From assembly GCF_009604455.1 (NCBI RefSeq), contig NZ_WEGL01000004.1, positions 558,001 through 622,000 on the forward strand: 64,000 bases of DNA, written 5' to 3'. Within the stretch, counting starts at the first letter, position 1. Every line of letters starts with the position of its first letter. Below, in pieces: positions 1-8,251 of the stretch. Both the position numbers and the translations under genes were made by a program. This DNA is from Streptomyces sp. RB17 (GTDB lineage: Bacteria; Actinomycetota; Actinomycetes; Streptomycetales; Streptomycetaceae). The notes under the pieces were generated by a model. The model had not been told where the DNA came from and searched no databases. It worked only from the letters and a program-made list of their open reading frames with translations.

Positions 1-543
1 CGTCACCTCCGTCGCCAGCAGCGCCACCAGCAGCTTCTCGGCGACGCTGATGCCGAACCAGGTGCCGGTCGCGTTGATCGCGAGCATCAGGAGGGCGAAG
101 GCCCACCAGGGGAGGTGGACGCCGGTCTGGTCCCTCAGCGTCGTGGTCGCGAAGGTCGAGAAGATGCCGATCAGCGCGGGTTCGAAGACGACGTACGCGA
201 AGGTCGCGAGCAGTCCGGAGGCGAGGCCGGCGGTCCGTCCGAGGCCGTAGGAGATGAACCCGTAGAAGGCGCCGGTGGACGTGATGTGCTTCGCCATCGA
301 CGTGAAACCCACGGAAAAGATTGCCAGGACGACCATTGCGACGAGATAGCTCGCTGGTGCCCCGATGCCGTTGCCGGACGAGACCATGAAGGGCACGTTG
401 CCGGTCATGGCGGTGATGGGCGCGGCGGTGGCGACGGCCATGAACACCACGCCGAGCAGGCCCACGGCGTTGGGTTTCAGCCGATGAACCGTTTCCCCGT
501 CCGCCATGTCCGCCGCCGGGGCGACGCCCTCGTCCACTGCCAT
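1..543 (-). CDS. APC-family amino-acid permease (C-terminal part beyond window)
   Basis: The first 181 residues of a polytopic transporter are present; the gene runs off the left edge. Translation starts at ATG 543. After a short hydrophilic N-terminus (about 25 residues) comes LKPNAVGLLGVVFMAVATAA, the first membrane helix typical of APC superfamily amino-acid permeases. At least three further hydrophobic segments follow, including the YGFISYGLGR stretch conserved in Streptomyces APC permeases. The family imports amino acids by proton symport or exchange. The substrate cannot be read from this fragment. The gene is divergent from the Uma2-like gene at 754 and has no visible operon partner inside the window. 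Confidence 0.85.
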   Translation of the reverse strand, partial: MAVDEGVAPAADMADGETVHRLKPNAVGLLGVVFMAVATAAPITAMTGNVPFMVSSGNGIGAPASYLVAMVVLAIFSVGFTSMAKHITSTGAFYGFISYGLGRTAGLASGLLATFAYVVFEPALIGIFSTFATTTLRDQTGVHLPWWAFALLMLAINATGTWFGISVAEKLLVALLATEVT

Positions 544-753
544 CGGGTGGCCCCCTCTGTGTCCGGTTCCTGAGTCCTGGTGGGTCCTGATGGAGCAGGA
601 TGGTGGACGAAACGGGGGCACCGGAAGGGGTCGGAGCGGTTAAATATTTGTCACCAGACCATTGACCTATGGCTTTCGGGATCTCTGCGCGATGTGCGTG
701 TTCACTCGGCTACGCTGAGTCGCGGCTGGTCGGCATCAGAGGGAGGGCGCATC

Positions 754-1353
754 ATGACGTTGGTGACAGAGCAACCGACGATCAGCGGCGGCAAGCCCGA
801 CAGCTTCGAGGAACTGCTGGACATCCTCGACGAGCTGGACCTGCGCGATGGCTTCAAGGCCGAGATCTACAGGGGGAAAATCGTCGTGTCGCCGTGGTCG
901 AAGGGGTACTACGCCCTGGTGATGAGGCGGGTCTGCGAACAGTTGCAGAGCCATCTTCCTCAGGGCCACCACCTCAGCGTCGGCCCGTTCCTCTTCGTCT
1001 TTCCGGGTGACGAGAGCGCGTACGGGCCACACATCCACGCGGCCCACGAGCGGGTCTTCGAGACGGACAGCAATCGTTTGGACGGCGAAGGGCTGTCCTT
1101 CGTCGCAGAGCTGACCTCTCCCGCGACCCGGGGCGATGACCTGACGGACAAGGTCGAGGTCTACGGACGGGCTGGAGTCCCCGTCTACCTGCTCCTCGAC
1201 ATGCAAAAGGAGCAGGCGACAGTTTTCTGGACGCCATCTGGGAAGGGCTACGAGTCACACTGCACGCAGCCCTTCGGCGAGAAGCTCCACATTCCGGCCC
1301 CCTTCGACTGCTCACTCGACACCACCGGCTTCCAGGCCCCCGCCTCAAGCTGA
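754..1353 (+). CDS. Uma2-family (DUF820) PD-(D/E)XK nuclease-like protein
   Basis: This 199-residue protein has the Uma2 fold seen in large paralogous sets in Streptomyces: an N-terminal helical part, RDGFKAEIYRGKIVVSP, the central strand region, then FVAELTSPATR and the late lysine in LTDKVEVYGRAGVPVYLLLD. ATG 754 was chosen because GGGAGGG sits just upstream at 741-747; the open frame extends further 5' without family similarity. The family belongs structurally to the restriction-endonuclease-like superfamily, but its cellular role is unknown. The usual Pro-Asp of the first acidic motif appears here as Pro-His (residues 92-93), which would remove a metal ligand; Glu119 and Lys133 are kept. 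The last 9 bases overlap the convergent gene's 3' end. Confidence 0.85.
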   Translation: MTLVTEQPTISGGKPDSFEELLDILDELDLRDGFKAEIYRGKIVVSPWSKGYYALVMRRVCEQLQSHLPQGHHLSVGPFLFVFPGDESAYGPHIHAAHERVFETDSNRLDGEGLSFVAELTSPATRGDDLTDKVEVYGRAGVPVYLLLDMQKEQATVFWTPSGKGYESHCTQPFGEKLHIPAPFDCSLDTTGFQAPASS

Positions 1354-2184
1354 CGGCAACACCAGCCCCCAAGCCCCCTCCGCCACCCGCCACGTCCGCC
1401 TCCGTACCGGGCCCGACACCCCCGCGTCCGCCCGGTACCGGAAATCCGCGCCGGCCACCGAAATCGTGCGGCCGGACACCCGTACCGGCGTCGCCTCCGC
1501 GCCCACCGACAGGGGCCGCACCTCCACCCGCGCCAACCCGCCCGGGCCCGGTGTGACCGACACGGCCTCCACGGGCTGACCCAGGTCGACCACCGTCTCC
1601 CCGTCGACCTCGACCCGGAGCCGGGAGGGGCCCGGTGCCGGTATGGCGGGGAGCCGGGGCGGGCGGGGGGCGAGGGTGCGGACCAGGGAGCGGTACCAGG
1701 GCCGGCCCGAGGACACGGTCACCGGCTCGGCGGCGGAAGCCGCCCGCACCGGCTCCGGTGGAATGCCCAGCCCGCTCAGCACGACCCCGTCGCTGTCGTC
1801 GACCAGCAGGTCCAGCCGCCGCTCGGCCCCGTCCAGCACGGCCCGCGCCGCCGCGACCGCGCCACCGGGCACACCCAGCGCCTCGGCAAGCCGCGTGTCA
1901 CCCACCGGGACCACCGACAGCGCACACCCGGCCAGCTCCCGCGCCCGGTGCAGCAGGGTCACCGCACGCACCAGAGCGTGACCGTCGCCCACCACGACCG
2001 GCCGCCTGGAACCCCGCCGGCCCAGTGCTCGGGCGAATTCCTCCGGCCCGTCGGGCAGGCACACCTTCGCCGCCGCACCCGCGCTGAGCACGTCTTTCGC
2101 GATCCGTACGGACTCTCCGTCCCTCTGCCGTGCCGCCGGATCGATGATCACCAGCAGCTGTTCGGACGTCGCGAAAGTCGCCAC
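1345..2184 (-). CDS. Diacylglycerol-kinase catalytic-domain-like protein, motifs degenerate
   Basis: The 279-residue product starts at GTG 2184 (weak GAGG upstream) and begins with a strand reading LLVIIDPAARQRDGE, as in lipid kinases of the DAGK/YegS type. The nucleotide-binding signature normally written GGDGT appears as VVGDGHALV. The second glycine loop (GTGND in active enzymes) is VGDTRLAEALGVPGG. The general fold therefore looks conserved, but both phosphate-binding motifs are altered, so lipid kinase activity is doubtful. It lies divergently from purA across a 196-bp leader containing a strong hairpin. Its 3' end overlaps the convergent Uma2-like gene by 9 bp. A role as regulatory or binding protein is possible, but nothing here shows it. 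Confidence 0.7.
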   Translation of the reverse strand: MATFATSEQLLVIIDPAARQRDGESVRIAKDVLSAGAAAKVCLPDGPEEFARALGRRGSRRPVVVGDGHALVRAVTLLHRARELAGCALSVVPVGDTRLAEALGVPGGAVAAARAVLDGAERRLDLLVDDSDGVVLSGLGIPPEPVRAASAAEPVTVSSGRPWYRSLVRTLAPRPPRLPAIPAPGPSRLRVEVDGETVVDLGQPVEAVSVTPGPGGLARVEVRPLSVGAEATPVRVSGRTISVAGADFRYRADAGVSGPVRRRTWRVAEGAWGLVLPSA

Positions 2185-2226
2185 CTCGGTCCTGCCTCGC
2201 TTCCTCGGGTAGCATCTTTGTGCAAG

Positions 2227-2254
2227 AGCCCCTTGCGCTATTGCGCCAGGGGCT
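2227..2254. promoter_or_regulatory. Strong hairpin in the purA upstream leader
   Basis: Two 12-base arms (2227-2238 and 2243-2254) pair with one mismatch around a TATT loop. The hairpin lies between the divergent DAGK-like gene (start 2184) and purA (start 2381). No long U-run follows on either strand, so a simple intrinsic terminator is not clear. A -10-like TAGCAT at 2210-2215 would start a purA transcript right at the base of this stem, giving a structured 5' end about 160 nt ahead of the start codon. Attenuation or mRNA stabilisation are both possible. Confidence 0.5.
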
Positions 2255-2380
2255 TCGTCTATTCCGGGGCATCCGGTCCGACGGTTGGCGACCAACGGCG
2301 GTCGCTGTGGCACGCGGCGGTGAACCTTACGCCCACGCCCCCGACCTTGGACATGCCCCGCCCGGAAGGGGTGTACGCGC

Positions 2381-3664
2381 GTGCCCGCACTTGTGCTGCT
2401 CGGTGCTCAGTGGGGTGACGAAGGCAAGGGAAAGGCGACCGACCTGCTCGGTGGCTCGGTGGACTATGTAGTGCGATACCAGGGCGGCAACAACGCCGGC
2501 CACACGGTCGTCGTCGGCGACCAGAAGTACGCCCTCCACCTTCTCCCTTCCGGAATCCTCTCGCCAACGTGTGTTCCGGTCATCGGCAACGGCGTCGTCG
2601 TCGACCCGTCGGTCCTGCTCTCCGAGCTGAGCGGTCTGAACGAGCGTGGCGTCGACACGTCCAAGCTCATGATCAGCGGTAACGCGCACATCATCACGCC
2701 GTACAACGTGACCGTCGACAAGGTCACGGAGCGCTTCCTCGGGAAGCGGAAGATCGGGACCACCGGTCGCGGCATCGGGCCGACCTACGCCGACAAGATC
2801 AACCGCGTCGGCATCCGGGTCCAGGACCTCTACGACGAGTCGATCCTGACCCAGAAGGTCGAGGCGGCCCTCGACGTCAAGAACCAGATCCTCACCAAGC
2901 TGTACAACCGGCGCGCGATCGCCGTGAGCCAGGTCGTCGAGGAGCTGCTGGGCTACGCGGAGCAGATCAAGCCGTACGTCGCCGACACGGTGCTCGTCCT
3001 CAACCAGGCGCTGGAGCAGGACAAGGTCGTGCTCTTCGAGGGCGGCCAGGGCACCCTGCTGGACATCGACCACGGCACGTACCCCTTCGTGACGTCCAGC
3101 AACCCCACCGCGGGCGGCGCCTGCACCGGCGCCGGCGTGGGCCCCACGAAGATCAGCCGGGTCATCGGCATCCTCAAGGCCTACACCACCCGTGTCGGCG
3201 CCGGACCCTTCCCGACCGAGCTGTTCGACGAGGACGGCGAGGCGCTGCGCCGGATCGGCGGCGAGCGGGGCGTGACCACCGGCCGTGACCGGCGCTGCGG
3301 CTGGTTCGACGCCGTCATCGCCCGGTACGCCACCCGCGTCAACGGCCTGACCGACTTCTTCCTCACCAAGCTGGACGTGCTGACCGGCTGGGAGCAGATC
3401 CCGGTCTGCGTGGCGTACGAGATCGACGGCAAGCGCGTCGAGGAACTGCCGTACTCCCAGACCGACTTCCACCACGCGAAGCCGGTCTACGAGATGCTCC
3501 CCGGCTGGTCGGAGGACATCAGCAAGGCGAAGTCCTTCGCCGACCTGCCGAAGAACGCCCAGAACTACGTCAAGGCGCTGGAGGAGATGTCCGGCGCCCC
3601 GATCTCCGCGATCGGCGTGGGTCCGGGCCGGGACGAGACGATCGAGATCAACTCGTTCCTGTAA
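2381..3664 (+). CDS. purA: Adenylosuccinate synthetase
   Basis: PurA joins IMP and aspartate using GTP to make adenylosuccinate, the first committed step from IMP to AMP. The 427-residue length is standard. The N-terminal GTP-binding loop GDEGKGK (residues 12-18, with catalytic Asp13) and the NNAGHTV motif with catalytic His41 are intact. The IMP loop GTTGRGIGP and the late substrate loop GVTTGRDRRCGWFDA are also present. Start is GTG 2381, preceded by GGAAGGGG. It is monocistronic by context: a hairpin leader lies upstream and a 13-bp stem terminator follows its stop codon. The same gene is flanked by a DAGK-like gene in other Streptomyces as far as I recall, so the placement looks ordinary. 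Confidence 0.98.
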   Translation: MPALVLLGAQWGDEGKGKATDLLGGSVDYVVRYQGGNNAGHTVVVGDQKYALHLLPSGILSPTCVPVIGNGVVVDPSVLLSELSGLNERGVDTSKLMISGNAHIITPYNVTVDKVTERFLGKRKIGTTGRGIGPTYADKINRVGIRVQDLYDESILTQKVEAALDVKNQILTKLYNRRAIAVSQVVEELLGYAEQIKPYVADTVLVLNQALEQDKVVLFEGGQGTLLDIDHGTYPFVTSSNPTAGGACTGAGVGPTKISRVIGILKAYTTRVGAGPFPTELFDEDGEALRRIGGERGVTTGRDRRCGWFDAVIARYATRVNGLTDFFLTKLDVLTGWEQIPVCVAYEIDGKRVEELPYSQTDFHHAKPVYEMLPGWSEDISKAKSFADLPKNAQNYVKALEEMSGAPISAIGVGPGRDETIEINSFL

Positions 3665-3674
3665 GCACCACGCG

Positions 3675-3719
3675 GGAGCGCCCGCCGGTCCGCCGCACGG
3701 CGTGATCGGCGGGCGTTCC
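3675..3719 (+). terminator. Stem-loop terminator of purA
   Basis: Arms of 13 bases (3675-3687 and 3707-3719) pair fully with one G-T wobble, 11 bases after the purA stop codon, with a 19-base loop that itself contains a short CGCCG/CGGCG stem. The following bases (GTCG) are not U-rich, as is usual for Streptomyces terminators. Confidence 0.75.
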
Positions 3720-3745
3720 GTCGTTCCGCGCGGTGCAATCGGAGT

Positions 3746-3958
3746 ATGAGCATCCACCGGGACCTGCGGTGCCGGGGGCCGTACGGCGGCGAAGGCGCGG
3801 ATGCCGAGGGCACGGGCTGCGCCGACCCCGCGATCTTCGAGGTCGCCCGGTACCAGCTGCCCCCACTGCGCGTCTGCCCGGTGCATCTGGGCCCCTCCCT
3901 GCTGATGGCGAGCGGGGTGCTGTGGCCGCCGGAGATCAGGATGATCGGCCGTATCTGA
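3746..3958 (+). CDS. Small hypothetical protein (70 aa)
   Basis: ATG 3746 follows a CGGAG ribosome-site-like sequence by 5 bases, and the 70-residue frame keeps Streptomyces codon bias. The product begins MSIHRDLRCRGPYGG, carries three cysteines (CRGPYGG, GCADPAIFEV, RVCPVHLGPSLL), and looks like a compact soluble protein, possibly metal-binding. I do not recognise a family. Position directly after the purA terminator and well before the nucleotidase gene suggests its own transcript. The alternative is a chance open frame; the spaced cysteines and clean start favour a real gene. Confidence 0.5.
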   Translation: MSIHRDLRCRGPYGGEGADAEGTGCADPAIFEVARYQLPPLRVCPVHLGPSLLMASGVLWPPEIRMIGRI

Positions 3959-4132
3959 CACCGGCTGTTTCCCCAGAGTTCGCACAGGGCGCGCACTGAC
4001 CCATCCTTGACCTGGACATGGCCTTTCCCTGGTTTTCCGGCAATCGTGGGCGCGAGCAGCATCTACGCGGGTAGCCTCCGCACTGCACCCGCCGCTGCTC
4101 GTCGCCAATTCCAGCCACACCAGGAGCCCTGA

Positions 4133-5956
4133 ATGCCCCTCAGTCCCATGAACCGCCGGGAGTTCGTGAAGAAGTCGGCCGTCACCGGTGCGGCGGTGGC
4201 CGCCGCGGGCGCCGTCGGCACCGGCGGCGCACAGGCCGCCGAGCAGCCGCAGACGCCCGAGCACACGCCCCGCACCTGGTCGTTCTCCATTCTCGGCACG
4301 ACCGACCTGCACAGCCACGTCTTCGACTGGGACTACTACAAGGACGCCGCCTACACCGACAAGGCGGGCAACTCCGTGGGCGTGGCGCGCGTGGCCACCC
4401 TCATCAAGCAGCAGCGCGAGGCCAAGGGCGAGGACCACGTCCTCCTCGTCGACGCCGGCGACATCATCCAGGGCACCTCCCTGGCCTACTACTTCGCGCG
4501 GGTCGACCCGATCACGGGCACCGGCGGCAAGAAGGGCCCCAGGCACCCGATGGCCGTGGCCATGAACCACATGCGCTACGACGCCGCCGCCCTCGGCAAC
4601 CACGAGTTCAACTACGGCATCGAGGTGCTGCGCAAGTTCGAGAGCCAGTGCCGCTTCCCGCTGCTCGGCGCCAACGCCCTCGACGCGAAGACCCTGCGCC
4701 CCGCCTTCCAGCCGTACACCGTGAAGCGCATCTGCGTGCCGGGCGCCCCGGACATCAAGGTCGGCATCCTCGGCCTGACCAACCCCGGTATCGCGCTGTG
4801 GGACAAGGACAACGTCAGCGGCAAGATGGTGTTCCCGGGCCTGGTGGAGCAGGCCAAGAAGTACGTGCCGAGGCTGCGCGCGCTGGGCTGTGACGTCGTC
4901 TTCCTGACCGACCACTCGGGCCTGGACGGCTCGTCCTCCTACGGCGACGAACTCCCGTACGTGGAGAACGCGTCGAACCTGGTCGCGGAGCAGGTTCCCG
5001 GCATCGACGCGATTCTCGTCGGCCACACGCACGTGGAGGTCCCCTCCTACACGGTGAAGAACGCGGAGACCGGTGAGGAAGTGCTCCTCTCGGAGCCGTA
5101 CTGCTGGGGCTACCGCCTCAGCGTCTTCGACTTCGAGCTCGAACTGCACCACGGCCAGTGGAAGGTGACGAGCAAGACGGCGCAGACCCTCAACCCCAAC
5201 ACCGTGGACGAGGACCCGGAGATCAAGAAGCTCCTGGAGGCCGACCACGAACTGGTGGTCAAGTACGTCAACACGGCGGTCGGCACGTGTACGGCGGACC
5301 TCTCGGCGGCGGAATCCTGCTGGAAAGACGTGCCGATCATGGACTTCATCCACAAGGTCCAGATGGACACGGTGAAGGCGGGCCTGTCGGCGGCGGACGC
5401 CGCCCTCCCGCTGATCTCGGTCGCGGCCCCCTTCTCCCGCACGGCCGACATCCCCCAGGGCAACGTCACCATCAAGGACATCGCCGGCCTCTACATCTAC
5501 GACAACACCCTGTACGGCAAGAAGCTGACGGGTGCCCAGCTCAAGGACTACCTGGAGTACGGGGCGAAGTACTACCACCAGGTCCCGGCCGGCACGAAGG
5601 TCGACACCGCGACGTTGACCAACGCCAACAACTTCTGGGACTACATGTACGACACGGCTGCGGGCGTCGACTACGACATCGACATCGCGCAGCCGGAGGG
5701 TTCGAGGATCAAGAACCTCACCTACAACGGCGCGCCGGTGGCCGACGACCAGGTCTTCGTCGTCGCGGTCAACAACTACCGTGCGAACGGCGGTTCGGGC
5801 TACCCCCACATCGCTTCCGCCCCCATCGCCTACAGCTCGACGAACGAGATCCGTCAGCTGATGATCGACTACGTGACCACGAAGAAGACCCTCGACCCGG
5901 CCGACTTCGCCGTCACCAACTGGAAGCTGACACAGGCGGGTACGCCGGTCTTCTGA
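4133..5956 (+). CDS. Secreted bifunctional 5'-nucleotidase/metallophosphatase
   Basis: This 607-residue exported enzyme hydrolyses nucleotides (5'-nucleotidase or 2',3'-cyclic phosphodiesterase type) outside the membrane. The N-terminus NRREFVKKSAVTGAAVAA is a twin-arginine signal followed by an Ala-rich stretch ending near AQAAEQ (about residue 35). The metallophosphatase domain shows GTTDLHSHVF, DAGDIIQGT, GNHEFNYG and GHTHVEVP, which are the di-metal ligand motifs. The C-terminal substrate domain has the NNYRANGGSGYP signature of the 5'-nucleotidase_C family, including the stacking-aromatic region. GGAG precedes ATG 4133; an alternative start is ATG 4148, five codons inside. It stands alone and probably salvages phosphate or nucleosides. 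Confidence 0.92.
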   Translation: MPLSPMNRREFVKKSAVTGAAVAAAGAVGTGGAQAAEQPQTPEHTPRTWSFSILGTTDLHSHVFDWDYYKDAAYTDKAGNSVGVARVATLIKQQREAKGEDHVLLVDAGDIIQGTSLAYYFARVDPITGTGGKKGPRHPMAVAMNHMRYDAAALGNHEFNYGIEVLRKFESQCRFPLLGANALDAKTLRPAFQPYTVKRICVPGAPDIKVGILGLTNPGIALWDKDNVSGKMVFPGLVEQAKKYVPRLRALGCDVVFLTDHSGLDGSSSYGDELPYVENASNLVAEQVPGIDAILVGHTHVEVPSYTVKNAETGEEVLLSEPYCWGYRLSVFDFELELHHGQWKVTSKTAQTLNPNTVDEDPEIKKLLEADHELVVKYVNTAVGTCTADLSAAESCWKDVPIMDFIHKVQMDTVKAGLSAADAALPLISVAAPFSRTADIPQGNVTIKDIAGLYIYDNTLYGKKLTGAQLKDYLEYGAKYYHQVPAGTKVDTATLTNANNFWDYMYDTAAGVDYDIDIAQPEGSRIKNLTYNGAPVADDQVFVVAVNNYRANGGSGYPHIASAPIAYSSTNEIRQLMIDYVTTKKTLDPADFAVTNWKLTQAGTPVF

Positions 5957-6134
5957 GAGCAGCGCCTTTGCGCGAGCGCAAGATCACGGTCGACTGACGG
6001 TACGACGCCGAACCGGTGCCGGCCGGGAAGGGGACGACACCTGCCCGCTGCCCGGCCGCTGCCGTGTTCGCGGCGTCAGTCCGTGGTGGACGTCAGTCCG
6101 TAGTGAACGGGGCAGACATATCGCGCGTGTTCTT

Positions 6135-6188
6135 CAGCCGGATCAGCCGGATCAGCCGGATCAGCCGGATCAGCCGGATCAGTCGGAC
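6135..6188. repeat. 9-bp tandem repeat (CAGCCGGAT, 5 perfect copies plus one degenerate)
   Basis: The unit CAGCCGGAT begins at 6135, 6144, 6153, 6162 and 6171; a sixth, changed copy (CAGTCGGAC) runs into the stop codon of the minus-strand zinc-ribbon gene at 6179. The length is a multiple of three, but it lies mostly outside the reading frame, downstream of that gene. Confidence 0.95.
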
Positions 6189-6406
6189 GAGCGCGGGGCG
6201 CCGAAGTGCGTCTCGTGGGTCCAGACGTGGTGGCACGAGGGGCACTGCAGGTTCAGCAGGCTGCCGGTGTTGGAGAGCAGATAGCGCCAGTGCGCGGTGC
6301 AGGTCGCTCCGCGCCGGCAGGCCTCGCACCCGGCCTGGTCGTCGCAGCTCGGGCACTCCACCCAGGCGCGCCGTCCTATGTCGGCCTGTGGATCAAGCGG
6401 CAGCAT
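6179..6406 (-). CDS. Small zinc-ribbon protein (75 aa)
   Basis: Starting at ATG 6406, the product holds CPSCDDQAGCEAC and, near the C-terminus, LQCPSCHHVWTHET: two Cys-x2-Cys pairs plus an extra CEAC pair, as in zinc ribbons. The central AHWRYLLSNTGSLLNLQCPS is a pattern I associate with small Streptomyces proteins of unknown function. The start overlaps the end of the upstream DUF6400-like gene by 14 bases, so the two are translationally coupled. Function is unknown; nucleic-acid or metal binding is plausible from the cysteine spacing. The stop codon sits at the edge of a tandem repeat, so the extreme C-terminus (GAPRSSD) may be variable between strains. Confidence 0.75.
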   Translation of the reverse strand: MLPLDPQADIGRRAWVECPSCDDQAGCEACRRGATCTAHWRYLLSNTGSLLNLQCPSCHHVWTHETHFGAPRSSD

Positions 6407-6632
6407 CGCCGGGCCCTGCCGGGAGCACACCGGCCGCGACCAGCTCGTCATAGATGCGCTGCTGCTCGGCGTCCAGCCCGGAGTACAGCAGGGCACGCGC
6501 CTCCTCCTCACCCCGGAGCGCCGCGGCGGGGTCCCAGCCGGGGCCGAGAGCGGCCATGACGTGGGTTCGCCGGAGCATCTCGTGCGAGCTGAGGTCGACG
6601 CTGAAGTCGAAGGTGGGGCCGTGGGGGGACAT
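6393..6632 (-). CDS. DUF6400-like small protein (79 aa)
   Basis: ATG 6632 gives MSPHGPTFDFSVDLSSHEML followed by a helical acidic region (GEEEARALLYSGLDAEQQRI) and an Ala-Gly tail. I recall this pattern from Streptomyces proteins annotated DUF6400; no activity is known. The Shine-Dalgarno region is weak. The frame extends to 6731 upstream without similarity, so the internal ATG is preferred. It forms a two-gene unit with the zinc-ribbon gene: their coding regions overlap by 14 bases. Confidence 0.7.
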   Translation of the reverse strand: MSPHGPTFDFSVDLSSHEMLRRTHVMAALGPGWDPAAALRGEEEARALLYSGLDAEQQRIYDELVAAGVLPAGPGDAAA

Positions 6633-6787
6633 GCCACCGAACGTAGGTAGGCATTTCGCCCAGGGCAAGAAGAGGTGGGTGAAATCACACAGCGGGGCGA
6701 GAGCAGCCAAGGTGACGGGACGGATACTCACCGTGCCCCCACGTCAACGGCCCACCGCACCGCACCCCACCGCACCAGCCCCCGGAA

Positions 6788-7456
6788 TCAGCTGAACACG
6801 ATCATCGAGCCCTGCGCCAGGGAGCGTGTCGCCGCCGCATGCAGGCCCAGCCATACGTGCCGTTCGCGGGCGAAGGGGCTGGGGTCGTAGGGGGCGGGGA
6901 CGGCCGGTTCCTCCAGCTCCGTGGGGGCCGTGGGCGGGGCCGGGGGCGCCGGGGGGTTGGCCGGGTCGATGCCGATCGAGCCGGCGACGTACTCCAGCTC
7001 GCGCAGGAGGGCCTGGGAGGAGCCCAACGGGCCGCCGCCGGCGAGCAGTTCGTCGTTGGACAGGGGGTGCGGGAAGTCCACGGGGACGTACGCACCCGCG
7101 TGGTCGTAGTGCCAGACCAGGTGGGACTGCTGGGCCGTCGACTCGAACATCTCCAGCAACTGTTCGTAGTCACCGCCGAGTTCGTCGACGGGAGTCACCG
7201 GCAGGCCGCAGACCTGGAGCAGGTACGCGCGGCGCAGGAAGTGGAGCGCGTCGTAGTCGAAGCCGGCCACCGGGGCGACATCGCCGGACAGGCCCGGCAT
7301 GTACTGGTACACGGGAACCGGCGGGAGACCGGCCGCCGCCAGTGCGTTGTTGTACTGGGCGAGTTCCTCGGCGAACGGGTTGTCCGGGGTGTGGCACAAC
7401 ACGTCCACAAGCGGTACCAGCCACAGGTCACAGGCCAAAGAAAGCTCCTCGCACAC
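6788..7456 (-). CDS. Conserved hypothetical protein (222 aa)
   Basis: The product starts MCEELSLACDLWLVPLVDVL and contains a compact N-terminal domain rich in aromatic residues (YQYMPGLSGD, DYDALHFLRRAYLLQV, HLVWHYDHAGAYVPVDFPHP). A Pro-rich linker (about residues 165-185) and a short tail follow. I do not recognise the family beyond its being common in Streptomyces. GTG 7456 has no clear ribosome site. The codons GAGGAG just inside could instead serve as Shine-Dalgarno for TTG 7438, giving a protein six residues shorter. It lies 31 bp downstream of the GntR gene on the same strand and may be co-transcribed with it. Confidence 0.7.
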   Translation of the reverse strand: MCEELSLACDLWLVPLVDVLCHTPDNPFAEELAQYNNALAAAGLPPVPVYQYMPGLSGDVAPVAGFDYDALHFLRRAYLLQVCGLPVTPVDELGGDYEQLLEMFESTAQQSHLVWHYDHAGAYVPVDFPHPLSNDELLAGGGPLGSSQALLRELEYVAGSIGIDPANPPAPPAPPTAPTELEEPAVPAPYDPSPFARERHVWLGLHAAATRSLAQGSMIVFS

Positions 7457-7487
7457 AGAAGGTGGTCTGGGGAAGGGTACTGGTCAT

Positions 7488-8183
7488 CTACCCGTTGGTC
7501 AGGTGTTCCAGCAGCTCCAGCGAATGGGCGTTGGACTCGGCGACGATCGAGCGCGCGGTGTCGGCCTCGCGCCGGGCCAGCGCGTCGACCAGGTCCGTGT
7601 GCCCGGCCCACAGGCGGCCGCGCAGGTCGGGCAGGCGAAGCAGATGCTGCACCGCGCAGACCCAGGACTGCACGCGCAGGCGGTGGAGGAAGTCGCCGAG
7701 GTAGGGGTTGCCGAAGAGGGAGCTCAGCTCGCGCCAGAAGCGGAGGTCGTAGCCGATCAGGACCGTCAGGTCGCCGGCCGCGGCGGCCCGCGAGGCCTCC
7801 TCGCCGCGGCGGCGCACCGTGGTGAGCGCGGCCGTCGTACGGGAGTCCGCGGGCGGAGTCCGGAAGGCGGGGTGGCCGGCGCTGAGAGCCTGGAACATGC
7901 CGTCGGTGACCAGGCTGCGGGCCTCGATCATGTTCCGGTAGTCGGTGACGGAGTACTCCGGCACACGGAAGCCGCGGTGCTGGTCGGCCTCCAGGATGCC
8001 CTGCGCGGACAGGTCGACCAGTGCCTCGCGGACGGGGGTGGCGGAGACGCCGTACTGCTCGGCGATCTCCTTGACCGTGAACGCCCGGCCCGGTCGCAGC
8101 CGCCCCGCCAGCACCTCGTCACGGAGCGCGTCCGCGATCTGCTGGCGCAGGGTGCTGCGCGTCACGGCGCCGGTGCCGGGCAT
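7488..8183 (-). CDS. GntR-family (FCD/FadR subgroup) transcriptional regulator
   Basis: This 231-residue regulator has an N-terminal winged helix (residues 7-75; KEIAEQYGVSATPVREALVD is the recognition region) and an all-helical C-terminal FCD ligand domain. A PMPGTG start at ATG 8183 is favoured because GAGGAG lies 9 bases upstream; a longer frame to 8228 lacks a site. FCD regulators sense carboxylic or amino acids and repress adjacent catabolic genes. The upstream neighbour on the same strand is a class-III aminotransferase, separated by 135 bp that contain a 16-bp inverted repeat (8252-8267) suited to this regulator. Its effector may therefore be the aminotransferase substrate or product (inference). 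Confidence 0.92.
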   Translation of the reverse strand: MPGTGAVTRSTLRQQIADALRDEVLAGRLRPGRAFTVKEIAEQYGVSATPVREALVDLSAQGILEADQHRGFRVPEYSVTDYRNMIEARSLVTDGMFQALSAGHPAFRTPPADSRTTAALTTVRRRGEEASRAAAAGDLTVLIGYDLRFWRELSSLFGNPYLGDFLHRLRVQSWVCAVQHLLRLPDLRGRLWAGHTDLVDALARREADTARSIVAESNAHSLELLEHLTNG

Positions 8184-8251
8184 GGGGGGCTTCTCCTCAC
8201 GCGTCAGGTGACGTACTCGTCCGTCCACGTCCGTACTCGCGGTCTACGCGT

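Noticed and set aside
2327..5809. A minus-strand open frame of over 1,100 codons opposite purA and the nucleotidase gene
   Set aside because: It lies antisense to two certain genes, has the low-complexity Val/Asp/Arg/Gly text typical of high-GC antisense frames, and shows no family motifs.
6093..6356. Minus frame with LIR repeats (LIRLIRLIR) over the tandem repeat
   Set aside because: The repeat peptide is only the translation of the 9-bp array, and the frame is antisense or out of frame to the better zinc-ribbon gene.
8202..8213. CGTCA-GG-TGACG as a second GntR operator
   Set aside because: It is weaker than the 16-bp dyad at 8252 and overlaps codon-like sequence close to the start; kept only as a note.
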